DNA of 17,294 nt from an uncultured Candidatus Saccharibacteria bacterium (GTDB taxonomy: Bacteria > Patescibacteriota > Saccharimonadia > Saccharimonadales > Saccharimonadaceae): positions 1 to 17,294 of the forward strand of contig CALGUM010000065.1 in the NCBI GenBank assembly GCA_937902295.1, given 5' to 3'. Both the position numbers and the translations under genes were made by a program. This document shows positions 6,567-13,550 of this stretch, piece by piece. Position 1 is the stretch's first letter. Each line of letters opens with the position of its first letter. The notes under the pieces were generated by a model that worked only from the letters and a program-made list of their open reading frames with translations, was not told where the DNA came from and did not search any database.

Positions 6567-7397
6567 ATGCAAGAAATGTCAATATCATCCTGGCTCAAAG
6601 ATGCCGCCAAGCAACTTAAAAATGTTGGCATACCCTCTGCTCGCCTTGACGCCGAACTTATTCTCTCACACACCCTTAGAAAACCACGCACCTATTTGCA
6701 CGCCCATCTAGATGAACAACTCGATCCACGCCGCAAAGACATCGCAGACGCACGCCTCTCCCTGCGCACTGAGCGCACGCCTCTTGCCTACATCACAGGA
6801 CATAAGGAGTTTTACGGTCGCCAGTTCTCTGTCTCGCCAAGTGTGCTTATACCACGCCCCGAATCCGAAGCTATGATTAGCTGGCTCCTAGAACTGACTG
6901 CGAGCGAAATCGAAACCAAACGACTCGTAGATATAGGTGCTGGATCTGGTTGCCTTGGGGTTACCGCAAAATTGGAGCGCGCGCTGCTTGATGTGACGCT
7001 TATTGATATAGATCAAAAGGCTCTCACGGTTGCTCAAAAAAATGCTGATACACTTGGCGCCTCTGTACACGTAAGGCGCGACAACCTGCTAGACGGCCAA
7101 GGGTTTCAGATTGATTACGTGTTAGCAAACCTGCCGTACGTGGACCCTAACTGGGACGATACCTCACCCGAACTCCGTCATGAGCCTACCCATGCACTCT
7201 ACGCCGAAGAACATGGCCTAAAGTTAATTCGTCAACTCATTCCTCAGCTCGCACGCTGGCTCTCACCTCACGGAGTAGCGCTACTCGAATCCGACCCCAC
7301 GCAGCATCAATCGATTGCTACATTCGCACGTGAACATGGCATGATATCTCTCGAACCACGTGACTACATTATCGGTCTAAAGAAAAATACCGCTTAG
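6567..7397 (+). CDS. prmC: Release factor glutamine methyltransferase
   Basis: SAM-dependent N5-glutamine methyltransferase modifying the GGQ motif of release factors; its neighbour prfA encodes the substrate. 276 aa from ATG 6567. The N-terminal helical domain covers about 1-90. The Rossmann SAM-binding motif VDIGAGSGCLGVT is at 121-133, with the acidic end of strand two in LIDID (145-149). The catalytic NPPY motif is present as NLPY (188-191). An in-frame ATG also lies at 6576. The 3' end overlaps the convergent htrA by 4 nt, with no terminator between them. Family is secure; the NPPY to NLPY change is noted as unusual relative to the textbook motif. Confidence 0.94.
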   Translation: MQEMSISSWLKDAAKQLKNVGIPSARLDAELILSHTLRKPRTYLHAHLDEQLDPRRKDIADARLSLRTERTPLAYITGHKEFYGRQFSVSPSVLIPRPESEAMISWLLELTASEIETKRLVDIGAGSGCLGVTAKLERALLDVTLIDIDQKALTVAQKNADTLGASVHVRRDNLLDGQGFQIDYVLANLPYVDPNWDDTSPELRHEPTHALYAEEHGLKLIRQLIPQLARWLSPHGVALLESDPTQHQSIATFAREHGMISLEPRDYIIGLKKNTA

Positions 7398-8662
7398 TAC
7401 CCAAATAGGCTACGAGGATCAAAGGTAGGTTGACGTGACTCGCGGGGCTGTTCTTGTTGCGGCTGACTCGCTGCCACTGGATCTTCGTACTCTGCGAGAG
7501 TAAGCTCTGCGGTGCGTTCATTGCCATCACGAAGATAGGTAATGTCTATGGTATCGCCTGGTTTATACATACCGATAATCGTCATCATGCCACCATGTGC
7601 GCCAATTTTCATATCGTTGATTTTTGTAATAATATCACCATTTTTTAACCCAGCTTTATCGGCAGGACCATCTTGCACGACAGCTGGTGCAGAACGACTT
7701 TCTCGGATCAACGCACCTTCTTTTACCGAAAGTTTCTGCTCATGCGCAATAGCTGGTGTGACATCAATATACCGCACGCCGATATAGGCTCGCTTGACTT
7801 CCCCGTCCTCGATGACGCTCGCGAGAATTCCTTTTGTGGCGTTGATAGGTATTGCAAACCCAATACCCTGGGCATCGCTCGCAACGGCGGTATTGATACC
7901 GATCACTTGCCCTGCGCTATTAACTAACGGTCCACCCGAATTACCAGGATTAATTGCTGCATCAGTTTGTATCAAACCAGATAGCGATTCAACTGAAGAG
8001 CCGTCTTGAGCCGATGCCGTCACCGGCCTATTGAGTCCGGAGACGATACCGCTCGTGACAGTATTGCGAAATTCACCAAGCGAGTTGCCGATTGCAAAGA
8101 CGTGTTGCCCAATATTGAGTGTTCCCGAATCACCCAACGCCGCCGCTTGAAGATTATCTACCTTATTAATTTTTAGAAATGCAATATCATTAAGTGGGTC
8201 ATTACCTACTATCTTCACATCTTCATAGATGTCGCCGCCCGAAGTTGTTATTGTGACATTAGACGCACCACGAATCACATGATTATTAGTCATAACATAT
8301 CCGTTTTTACTTACGATTACACCGGTCCCAGCGCCCTGCCCTACCACTCTACCTTGTGAAGATTCTACGTCAGCAGCGATAGACACGACACTTGGTGCCA
8401 CGCGACTGGCGACTTCAGAAATACCTTGTTCAGTCTCAGACTTGAGCATATTACCGTCTTGTTGAGGAGAGCTATCTAGCACCCCTAGTGGGCTATCTCC
8501 TGCGGTGTTGACCAAATATGCGCCTGTACCCCCGCCAAGTACAGCAACTCCGAACACGAGGGCGAGAAATGCGAAACGCCCGCGCGGTGCTGAAGGTTTT
8601 TTTCGTGGTTTTTTAGCAGGTGGAGGTGCGACTGACGATTGTTGTGAAGTTTCTTGTTTCAT
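7394..8662 (-). CDS. htrA: HtrA/DegP-like membrane-anchored serine protease with one PDZ domain
   Basis: Envelope quality-control protease of the trypsin-like S1C family. Residues 1-28 are a basic Pro-rich cytoplasmic tail, 29-51 a membrane anchor. The protease domain follows with triad His128 (TNNHVI), Asp159 (NDPLNDIAFLKI) and Ser242 (NPGNSGGPL). One PDZ domain lies at about 290-388 (GPADKAGLKNGDII), then a Gln/Pro-rich tail. 422 aa is usual for single-PDZ Gram-positive-type HtrA. A TATAAT at 8673-8678 lies 10 nt before the ATG; AGGGG between them could be a Shine-Dalgarno but would largely precede the predicted start. It ends convergently with prmC, overlapping by 4 nt. Confidence 0.95.
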   Translation of the reverse strand: MKQETSQQSSVAPPPAKKPRKKPSAPRGRFAFLALVFGVAVLGGGTGAYLVNTAGDSPLGVLDSSPQQDGNMLKSETEQGISEVASRVAPSVVSIAADVESSQGRVVGQGAGTGVIVSKNGYVMTNNHVIRGASNVTITTSGGDIYEDVKIVGNDPLNDIAFLKINKVDNLQAAALGDSGTLNIGQHVFAIGNSLGEFRNTVTSGIVSGLNRPVTASAQDGSSVESLSGLIQTDAAINPGNSGGPLVNSAGQVIGINTAVASDAQGIGFAIPINATKGILASVIEDGEVKRAYIGVRYIDVTPAIAHEQKLSVKEGALIRESRSAPAVVQDGPADKAGLKNGDIITKINDMKIGAHGGMMTIIGMYKPGDTIDITYLRDGNERTAELTLAEYEDPVAASQPQQEQPRESRQPTFDPRSLFGY

Positions 8663-8672
8663 ATGTTCCCCT

Positions 8673-8678
8673 ATTATA
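8673..8678 (-). promoter_or_regulatory. htrA promoter -10 box
   Basis: TATAAT on the minus strand with predicted start near 8666, about 4 nt before the ATG. No convincing -35. Confidence 0.55.
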
Positions 8679-8705
8679 TGTCACTTTTCTGAAAGCTAGC
8701 TGAAA

Positions 8706-9491
8706 TTATATAATTCCTGCGCCTGCATGAAATACCACTGTAAGCACTATCATGAGTACAATAGTAAATACTACGGGAAGAATTGCATCCGCTGATCTTA
8801 GAGAGCGACCGTCTGAGTGGAGTGTATAGAGTCGTAGTGCCAAAAATCCTACGAGTGCGATGAGAATTGTTCCTTGAGGAAACTTAAAATCACCAAACAC
8901 ATCTGCGCCATACGCAACTGTCCAGTGATACATCACCCACGACATCTCGGCAATCACCAGTCCAAAGACCATTGCAAGTAGCGATGGTTGGGATTCTTCA
9001 CGCGATACCAGTATATGGCGTGCGGCTCCATACGCAATCACATACATCAGCACAACCACTACTACAGTCGGCACAAGGTGTGCAGCAGCAAACACAGCCC
9101 ATGAACCTACCGTGAGGCCGGTAGCCGCCTGAACAGTAATCCAACGCTTAGACGAACGCGGCTTGAGTACAATCAGCCACAGCGCATACAGTACAGTAAT
9201 AACGACTTGTAGATACAGGCCAAGTTGCTCACTCGTGCCAGCAAGATACAGTAGCGACACCACTCCCATGCTCACAGTGATATCGACTATATTTGCCAGG
9301 ACATTAGCCCACCAATAGCGAATTCTGACCGCCAAAATACGCCATTTACTAATAAGCACGAGGACAACAGCAAGCGCCACAGAACCAGTTGCAACCAATG
9401 CAAATAAGGCCACTGCTAGCGCAATATTCAGCGCAATATAGAGCAATTCACTAAATAAACTTTTCCGACGAGAGGCTTTCAAAAATTCCAT
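8706..9491 (-). CDS. Polytopic membrane protein of unknown function
   Basis: A 261-aa hydrophobic protein I do not recognise. By eye it has about eight transmembrane segments (roughly 14-34, 36-49, 62-84, 92-109, 122-138, 140-160, 170-190, 206-222 and 236-258). The N-terminus is short and basic. Basic loops (SRRK at 7-10, KPRSSKR at 110-116) suggest cytoplasmic faces. No enzymatic motif, conserved acidic-in-membrane pattern or ligand site stands out. It lies between the LCP ligase and the HtrA-like protease and has its own extended -10 (TGG-TACAAT) about 7-8 nt upstream of the predicted message start, so it may be expressed separately. A role in envelope biology is only inferred from the neighbours. 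Confidence 0.88.
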   Translation of the reverse strand: MEFLKASRRKSLFSELLYIALNIALAVALFALVATGSVALAVVLVLISKWRILAVRIRYWWANVLANIVDITVSMGVVSLLYLAGTSEQLGLYLQVVITVLYALWLIVLKPRSSKRWITVQAATGLTVGSWAVFAAAHLVPTVVVVVLMYVIAYGAARHILVSREESQPSLLAMVFGLVIAEMSWVMYHWTVAYGADVFGDFKFPQGTILIALVGFLALRLYTLHSDGRSLRSADAILPVVFTIVLMIVLTVVFHAGAGII

Positions 9492-9504
9492 ATATCTTGC
9501 TCTT

Positions 9505-9513
9505 ATTGTACCA
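9505..9513 (-). promoter_or_regulatory. Promoter of the polytopic membrane protein gene
   Basis: Extended -10 TGG-TACAAT in the 27-nt gap after the LCP gene stop. Predicted start near 9498, about 7 nt before the ATG at 9491; no Shine-Dalgarno. Confidence 0.55.
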
Positions 9514-9518
9514 CAGGT

Positions 9519-11126
9519 CTAGCGCGCTGCAGTATCGTTTGCAATCGTACCAACTACTACCACAAAGTCTGTTGTTGCACTCACAAGTAGCGGTGGATCG
9601 CCTGGGGTGACACGCACTTTGTATAACTTCTCAAGACGTGCTTTTGTCGCTGGATTACCCTCGCCAATTTGATACACGGTCGCCGAACCATACTCACCGT
9701 CTGGCGCGTTATCAATCATCCCGATAGTCATTCCACGAGACTCAAGTTTATCGGCCTCTACTTGCGCAGCTCCTATTATGCCTGAGCCGTTAAGCACCGC
9801 GACTTCTGCTCCTTCTCGCGTTACTGCATCGCTATTAATCTGCTTGTTGATATGGCTATGTATCCCCGAATAGCTATAGAGTCCGTCTACCGGTTGCACG
9901 ATGCTTTGCCCGCCGTAATTTCCGGTGGTAACGACCATATTACCCTCTTCTGTCAGGCTGATAGACTGCATTTTATCGCCCCGTATATTCTGACCCAAAT
10001 CTGCAAGCGTTCGCATTTCTTTGACCTCAAAATTTGTGCGGAGGTTGTTGCCGAAGGCATCAATCAGTTCGGTAATTTTGCGAATATTAGTCAGTGTGCC
10101 TGCACTAATAGCCTTCTCTTGGAGCGCACGGATGACTTTCTGTTGGTTTTTCTCGCGGTCAAAGTTACCGTTCGGAAGCCCATATCCACCCTGGGCGTTA
10201 CGAGCTCTGGCAAATGCCAACGCATGTGCGCCGTCCATCTGCGCAGTCTCGCCATTCGCATAGTCAACCATGCGGCACTGGTGACCACATTGCCAGTCAA
10301 AGTTTGGATCATAAATTCCGCGCGGATCGTCGCTTTCAATCGTCAACTCGATACCCCCCACCGCATCGACTGCATCTTTTACGACGGTACTATTTACATG
10401 TACATAATATTGCAAATCCAGCCCAAACACTTCGCCCACTTTAGATTGCAGCGCAGCTATACCAGCCGCTTCGTTCTCGCCATTTTCTGAATTACACATA
10501 AAGACCGCATTAATCTTTGACTCGTACCCCACGTCGCACGGCTGATCAAGCTTCACCCACATATCGCGGGGCATACTGATCATATAGGCATCGTTCTTTT
10601 TCTGATTCACGCTCACCACCATAATCGAGTCGGTCAAATCACCACCAGGATGCATGCCACCCTCACTATCTTCGGTTGTACCGATCACCAAAATATTCGA
10701 GCGACCATTCTCGTCGGTGCGGAGCGGAGCTTTTTGCGCAAAGTCAAACAAGTTCCCCTCAAAGACCTTGCTGCTTGCAATAAACGCTTTTATGCCAATA
10801 TATCCACCGATCAGCACGACAAGTATAAGAATTGCAATGAGGCAACGCTTGATAATTTTTCTGCGCTTGGCTTTTTGATGAGGATTTTTTCTGACTCGAC
10901 CTTTTTTATCAAGTTCGGGCGTATCGATTTCTTTGAGCGACTCATCGATCTCACGGCGGTTCACACCCACGCGTGGTCGTTCGGACGTGTTCGCCACACC
11001 AACTGTCGGGGCAGCTTGAGATTGACGCCTTTGGGGCGGTTTATTTTGTGCAGCACCAATACCGTCCACGGAAGAGCGACGATTTCGCGACACAAAGCCA
11101 TCAATAGAGTTGTTTCTGTTACTCAT
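9519..11126 (-). CDS. LytR-CpsA-Psr (LCP) family cell-wall ligase with C-terminal LytR_C domain
   Basis: LCP proteins transfer lipid-linked glycopolymers onto peptidoglycan outside the membrane. The 535-aa protein has a basic, Asn/Arg-rich cytoplasmic tail (1-92), one transmembrane helix (about 94-112) and an extracellular LCP domain (about 144-340). Motifs are NILVIGTTED, GGDLTDSIMVVSVN (Asp163, Asp166), YMISMPRD (Arg187, Asp188), FARARN (Arg307, Arg309) and NFDREKNQQK. The C-terminal LytR_C domain (about 440-528) includes EVAVLNGSGI. Four extracellular cysteines (197, 211, 280, 284) could form two disulfides. A TATGAT lies about 15 nt upstream of the ATG. It is divergent from lepB across 102 bp. 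The acceptor polymer is unknown. Confidence 0.94.
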   Translation of the reverse strand: MSNRNNSIDGFVSRNRRSSVDGIGAAQNKPPQRRQSQAAPTVGVANTSERPRVGVNRREIDESLKEIDTPELDKKGRVRKNPHQKAKRRKIIKRCLIAILILVVLIGGYIGIKAFIASSKVFEGNLFDFAQKAPLRTDENGRSNILVIGTTEDSEGGMHPGGDLTDSIMVVSVNQKKNDAYMISMPRDMWVKLDQPCDVGYESKINAVFMCNSENGENEAAGIAALQSKVGEVFGLDLQYYVHVNSTVVKDAVDAVGGIELTIESDDPRGIYDPNFDWQCGHQCRMVDYANGETAQMDGAHALAFARARNAQGGYGLPNGNFDREKNQQKVIRALQEKAISAGTLTNIRKITELIDAFGNNLRTNFEVKEMRTLADLGQNIRGDKMQSISLTEEGNMVVTTGNYGGQSIVQPVDGLYSYSGIHSHINKQINSDAVTREGAEVAVLNGSGIIGAAQVEADKLESRGMTIGMIDNAPDGEYGSATVYQIGEGNPATKARLEKLYKVRVTPGDPPLLVSATTDFVVVVGTIANDTAAR

Positions 11127-11140
11127 AGTTACTTCTTTTC

Positions 11141-11146
11141 ATCATA
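11141..11146 (-). promoter_or_regulatory. Putative LCP gene -10 box
   Basis: TATGAT on the minus strand. Predicted start near 11134, leader about 8 nt; a weak AGAAG lies in that leader. No clear -35. Confidence 0.4.
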
Positions 11147-11215
11147 CCTGAGTTTGACCAGCGAATAAACCCTAAAATCCTTACGCTAGATATGTCCCTT
11201 TCGTTGACGCTGGTG

Positions 11216-11221
11216 TATAGT
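11216..11221 (+). promoter_or_regulatory. lepB promoter -10 box
   Basis: TATAGT with predicted start at about 11228, one base before the lepB ATG at 11229, and no Shine-Dalgarno. The nearby TTGACG at 11204 is too close to act as its -35. Confidence 0.5.
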
Positions 11222-11228
11222 AAAAGTA

Positions 11229-11828
11229 ATGAATGCTAGTTTTATGCAGCGACACCCGGGACTGCGGGATGTCATCGGTCTTGCTGTTTTCGTTATATGC
11301 GTCGCAATCGGCACGCTCTTTATCAATACCTTTATCTTCCGCACATTTTCGGTCGTCGGACCTAGCATGGAAACCACCATGCAAACTGGCGATAGATTAA
11401 TCGTCAACCGTATGCCTGTCACACTCAGTCAACTGCAGAACGAGCAATATATCCCCCAGCGCGGTGAAATCATTGTATTCAAAAATCCTAATTATTCTGT
11501 AGACGGCTCAAATGAATATATCGTAAAACGCGTCATTGCCTTTCCAGAAGAGCGCGTGGTAGTACAAAATGGTGAAATTACTGTCTATAACTCTTCGCGA
11601 CCCGCTGGCTTTAATCCAGATGATTCAAATGGCGGCGAACCAGGCAGTCCTACTAGTGGCGAAGTCGACACAGTAGTGCCCGAGGGCACATTGTTTGTCG
11701 CAGGTGACCACCGTGAAGGTAATTACTCGCTTGATTCACGCAGTGGTCTTGGTACAATTCCTTATCACGACGTCATAGGTCCAGTTGGCGTACGCATCTG
11801 GCCTATTGCCGACATACGCACGTTCTAG
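11229..11828 (+). CDS. lepB: Signal peptidase I
   Basis: Membrane serine protease that removes signal peptides from exported proteins. 199 aa with one N-terminal transmembrane helix (about 15-34), as in Gram-positive-type enzymes. The catalytic Ser46 sits in VVGPSMETTMQTGD and Lys100 in YIVKRVIAFPEE. The box E motif appears as GDHREGNYSLDSRSGLG, followed by IGPVGVRIWPI. It should process substrates such as the surface protein encoded at 15339-16784. The -10 box places transcription start at the ATG, so the message looks leaderless. It ends 6 nt from the convergent parB stop, with no terminator visible between. Confidence 0.96.
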   Translation: MNASFMQRHPGLRDVIGLAVFVICVAIGTLFINTFIFRTFSVVGPSMETTMQTGDRLIVNRMPVTLSQLQNEQYIPQRGEIIVFKNPNYSVDGSNEYIVKRVIAFPEERVVVQNGEITVYNSSRPAGFNPDDSNGGEPGSPTSGEVDTVVPEGTLFVAGDHREGNYSLDSRSGLGTIPYHDVIGPVGVRIWPIADIRTF

Positions 11829-11834
11829 TACGTA

Positions 11835-12725
11835 TTATTTTCCGCCAAGTAGTTTTTCGATACGCTCGAACTCGTCGGCATCTTTGAATTGAATCGTAAT
11901 ACTGCCCGCGCCCTTGCTATTAGTACGAATTTTTACCGGTGCTTCGAAACGCTTCGTCAAGCGAGCTGCTTCGGGTGCATGGGCGGGAGTCGCTACAGAC
12001 TTTTTCTGAGCCCTATCATCAGCTTTTGACTTCTTGAGATCCACAATAAACTGCTCTATGCGCCGTGCGCTCCATTGTTCTTTCACAATAAGTGGAAGTA
12101 CTTGCTCTACCACTTCATCATCTGCTCCAATAAGGGGTCGCGCTTGTCCCTCTGTAATAAGTCCTTCGGCAAGTACTTTCTGTACCGATTTGTGAAGCTT
12201 GAGAAGGCGTAATTTATTGCTCACCGTACTCACCGCACCGGTACCGATACGCTGCGTGATTTCCTCGAGTGTTAGGTTAAACTGATCTCGCAGCTTAAGA
12301 TACGCTGTGGCGGTTTCAAGTGGATTAAGATCGCGACGCTGCAAATTTTCTACTAGTGAGATTTCAAGTTTATGCTGTGCGCTCAGTGTGCGCACGAGTG
12401 CAGGGACTTTCTCAAGTCCAGCTCGCTTGGCTGCACGCCATCGCCGTTCTCCGGCTACAATCATGTACCCGTCTGCTTGATTGATGACCACAATGGGCTG
12501 CAAGATGCCGTTTTGTTTGATCGATGATGACAATAAATCGAGTGACTCTTCATCAAAATGTCGGCGCGGCTGATCTGGATCAGGTACGATTTGATCAATT
12601 TTAATTTGACGTAGATCACTCACTTTTTGGTCTTGTGAGGCAGTAGGGTCAAATGATTCATCCAATAAATCATCCGGAATCAGTGATGAAAATCCTCGCC
12701 CCAGCCCTGCTTTTACCCTAGCCAT
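11835..12725 (-). CDS. parB: Chromosome partitioning protein ParB
   Basis: CTP-dependent DNA clamp that loads at parS sites and spreads to form the partition complex. 296 aa. The N-terminal ParA-activating segment is present (KAGLGRGFSSLIP, 5-17). The ParB/Srx domain carries VPDPDQPRRHF and the CTP-binding arginine patch GERRWRA (92-98). ENLQRRDLNPLE (126-137) and the helix-turn-helix (about 153-175, LEEITQRIGTGAVSTVSNKL) bind parS. The C-terminal dimerisation helix ends in FERIEKLLGGK. The start overlaps the 3' end of parA by 8 nt, so they form one operon. No parS-like 16-mer was found by eye in this window. Confidence 0.97.
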   Translation of the reverse strand: MARVKAGLGRGFSSLIPDDLLDESFDPTASQDQKVSDLRQIKIDQIVPDPDQPRRHFDEESLDLLSSSIKQNGILQPIVVINQADGYMIVAGERRWRAAKRAGLEKVPALVRTLSAQHKLEISLVENLQRRDLNPLETATAYLKLRDQFNLTLEEITQRIGTGAVSTVSNKLRLLKLHKSVQKVLAEGLITEGQARPLIGADDEVVEQVLPLIVKEQWSARRIEQFIVDLKKSKADDRAQKKSVATPAHAPEAARLTKRFEAPVKIRTNSKGAGSITIQFKDADEFERIEKLLGGK

Positions 12726-13482
12726 TTATCCGGTCCTCCAGCTCTTTTGTTACTGCTTTGTACGCGCGCGCACCCTTACTCCATTTGTCATACTCGCCTA
12801 TCGGCAACCCATGACTCGGTGCCTCTGCAAGGCGAATATTGCGCGGGATCGTTTGCTGAAACACGCGACCTGGAAAATGCTTCTTTATCTCTTCATGCAC
12901 TTGGTTACTCAAGCTTGTGCGCTTGTCGACCATGGTTGGCAACACACCAATCAAGTCGAGAGTCGGATTCATATTTTTGCGAATCAATTTCATCGTTTCT
13001 AGTAGTTGCCCTAGTCCTTCGAGGGCATAAAACTCTGCTTGCACCGGTAGCAATACGTAGCGCGCCGCAATCAGCCCGTTAACGGTCAGTAGACTCAGAC
13101 TCGGAGGACTGTCGATAATCACATAATCAAACGTATCGGTATTATCGATTGCGTTTCGCAGTCGAGTAAACCGCCGGTTCGCCTGCGCTAGCTCCGCCTC
13201 TGCATTCGCAAGATGTGGCGTACTAGGTGCAAGAAACAAATTTTTAAACTCTGTTCGTACAATTACGTCCCTAAGGAGCTTAGACTCCATCATCACCTCG
13301 GTCATGGTGCCGTCGAGGGTAGACTTATCGATACCGAGACCGCTCGTGGCATTACCCTGTGGGTCAAAGTCAATCAATAGCGTCTTTTTGCCAGATTTGG
13401 CCAAGTAATACGCAACATTAACCGCGCTCGTCGTCTTGCCTACGCCACCTTTTTGATTTGTTACGGATATAACAGTGGTCAT
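12718..13482 (-). CDS. parA: Chromosome partitioning ATPase ParA (Soj)
   Basis: Deviant-Walker-A P-loop ATPase that binds DNA non-specifically and moves ParB-parS complexes. 254 aa. The Walker A motif is QKGGVGKTTS (10-19, signature Lys11 and catalytic Lys16). The A' motif region is LLIDFDPQGNATSGLG and the Walker B-like strand is DYVIIDSPPSLSLL. No N-terminal helix-turn-helix extension, so it is the short chromosomal type. Start ATG 13482 is preceded by a poor Shine-Dalgarno (AGGGG about 11 nt away) and overlaps the stop of a possible 7-codon ORF in its leader. Promoter is an extended -10 TGC-TATACT at 13510-13518. Confidence 0.97.
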   Translation of the reverse strand: MTTVISVTNQKGGVGKTTSAVNVAYYLAKSGKKTLLIDFDPQGNATSGLGIDKSTLDGTMTEVMMESKLLRDVIVRTEFKNLFLAPSTPHLANAEAELAQANRRFTRLRNAIDNTDTFDYVIIDSPPSLSLLTVNGLIAARYVLLPVQAEFYALEGLGQLLETMKLIRKNMNPTLDLIGVLPTMVDKRTSLSNQVHEEIKKHFPGRVFQQTIPRNIRLAEAPSHGLPIGEYDKWSKGARAYKAVTKELEDRING

Positions 13483-13502
13483 TTTTTATTTCCCCTTGCC
13501 AT
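13479..13502 (-). CDS. Possible 7-aa leader peptide (MARGNKK) coupled to parA
   Basis: ATG at 13502 falls exactly where transcription from the TATACT box should start. The 7 codons end in TGA, which overlaps the parA ATG as ATGA. This would let a leaderless ribosome deliver translation to parA by termination-reinitiation. It is too short to judge coding potential and may be chance. Confidence 0.3.
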   Translation of the reverse strand: MARGNKK

Positions 13503-13509
13503 TTCCCTT

Positions 13510-13518
13510 AGTATAGCA
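13510..13518 (-). promoter_or_regulatory. parA-parB promoter (extended -10)
   Basis: TGC-TATACT on the minus strand, predicted start near 13503, about 21 nt upstream of the parA ATG. Confidence 0.65.
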
Positions 13519-13550
13519 CGAGCGTAATGTCATGGATAGCGATTCTGTTA

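Noticed and set aside
7322-7340. CACGTG palindromes in prmC as a possible parS site
   Set aside because: The flanks match only a few positions of the parS consensus (TGTTTCACGTGAAACA); no other convincing site was seen by eye.
9852-10490. A 212-codon plus-strand open frame opposite the LCP gene
   Set aside because: It is fully antisense to a well-supported LCP domain and has no family features.
11204-11209. TTGACG as a -35 box for lepB
   Set aside because: Only 6 nt separate it from the TATAGT box, far short of the usual 16-18.
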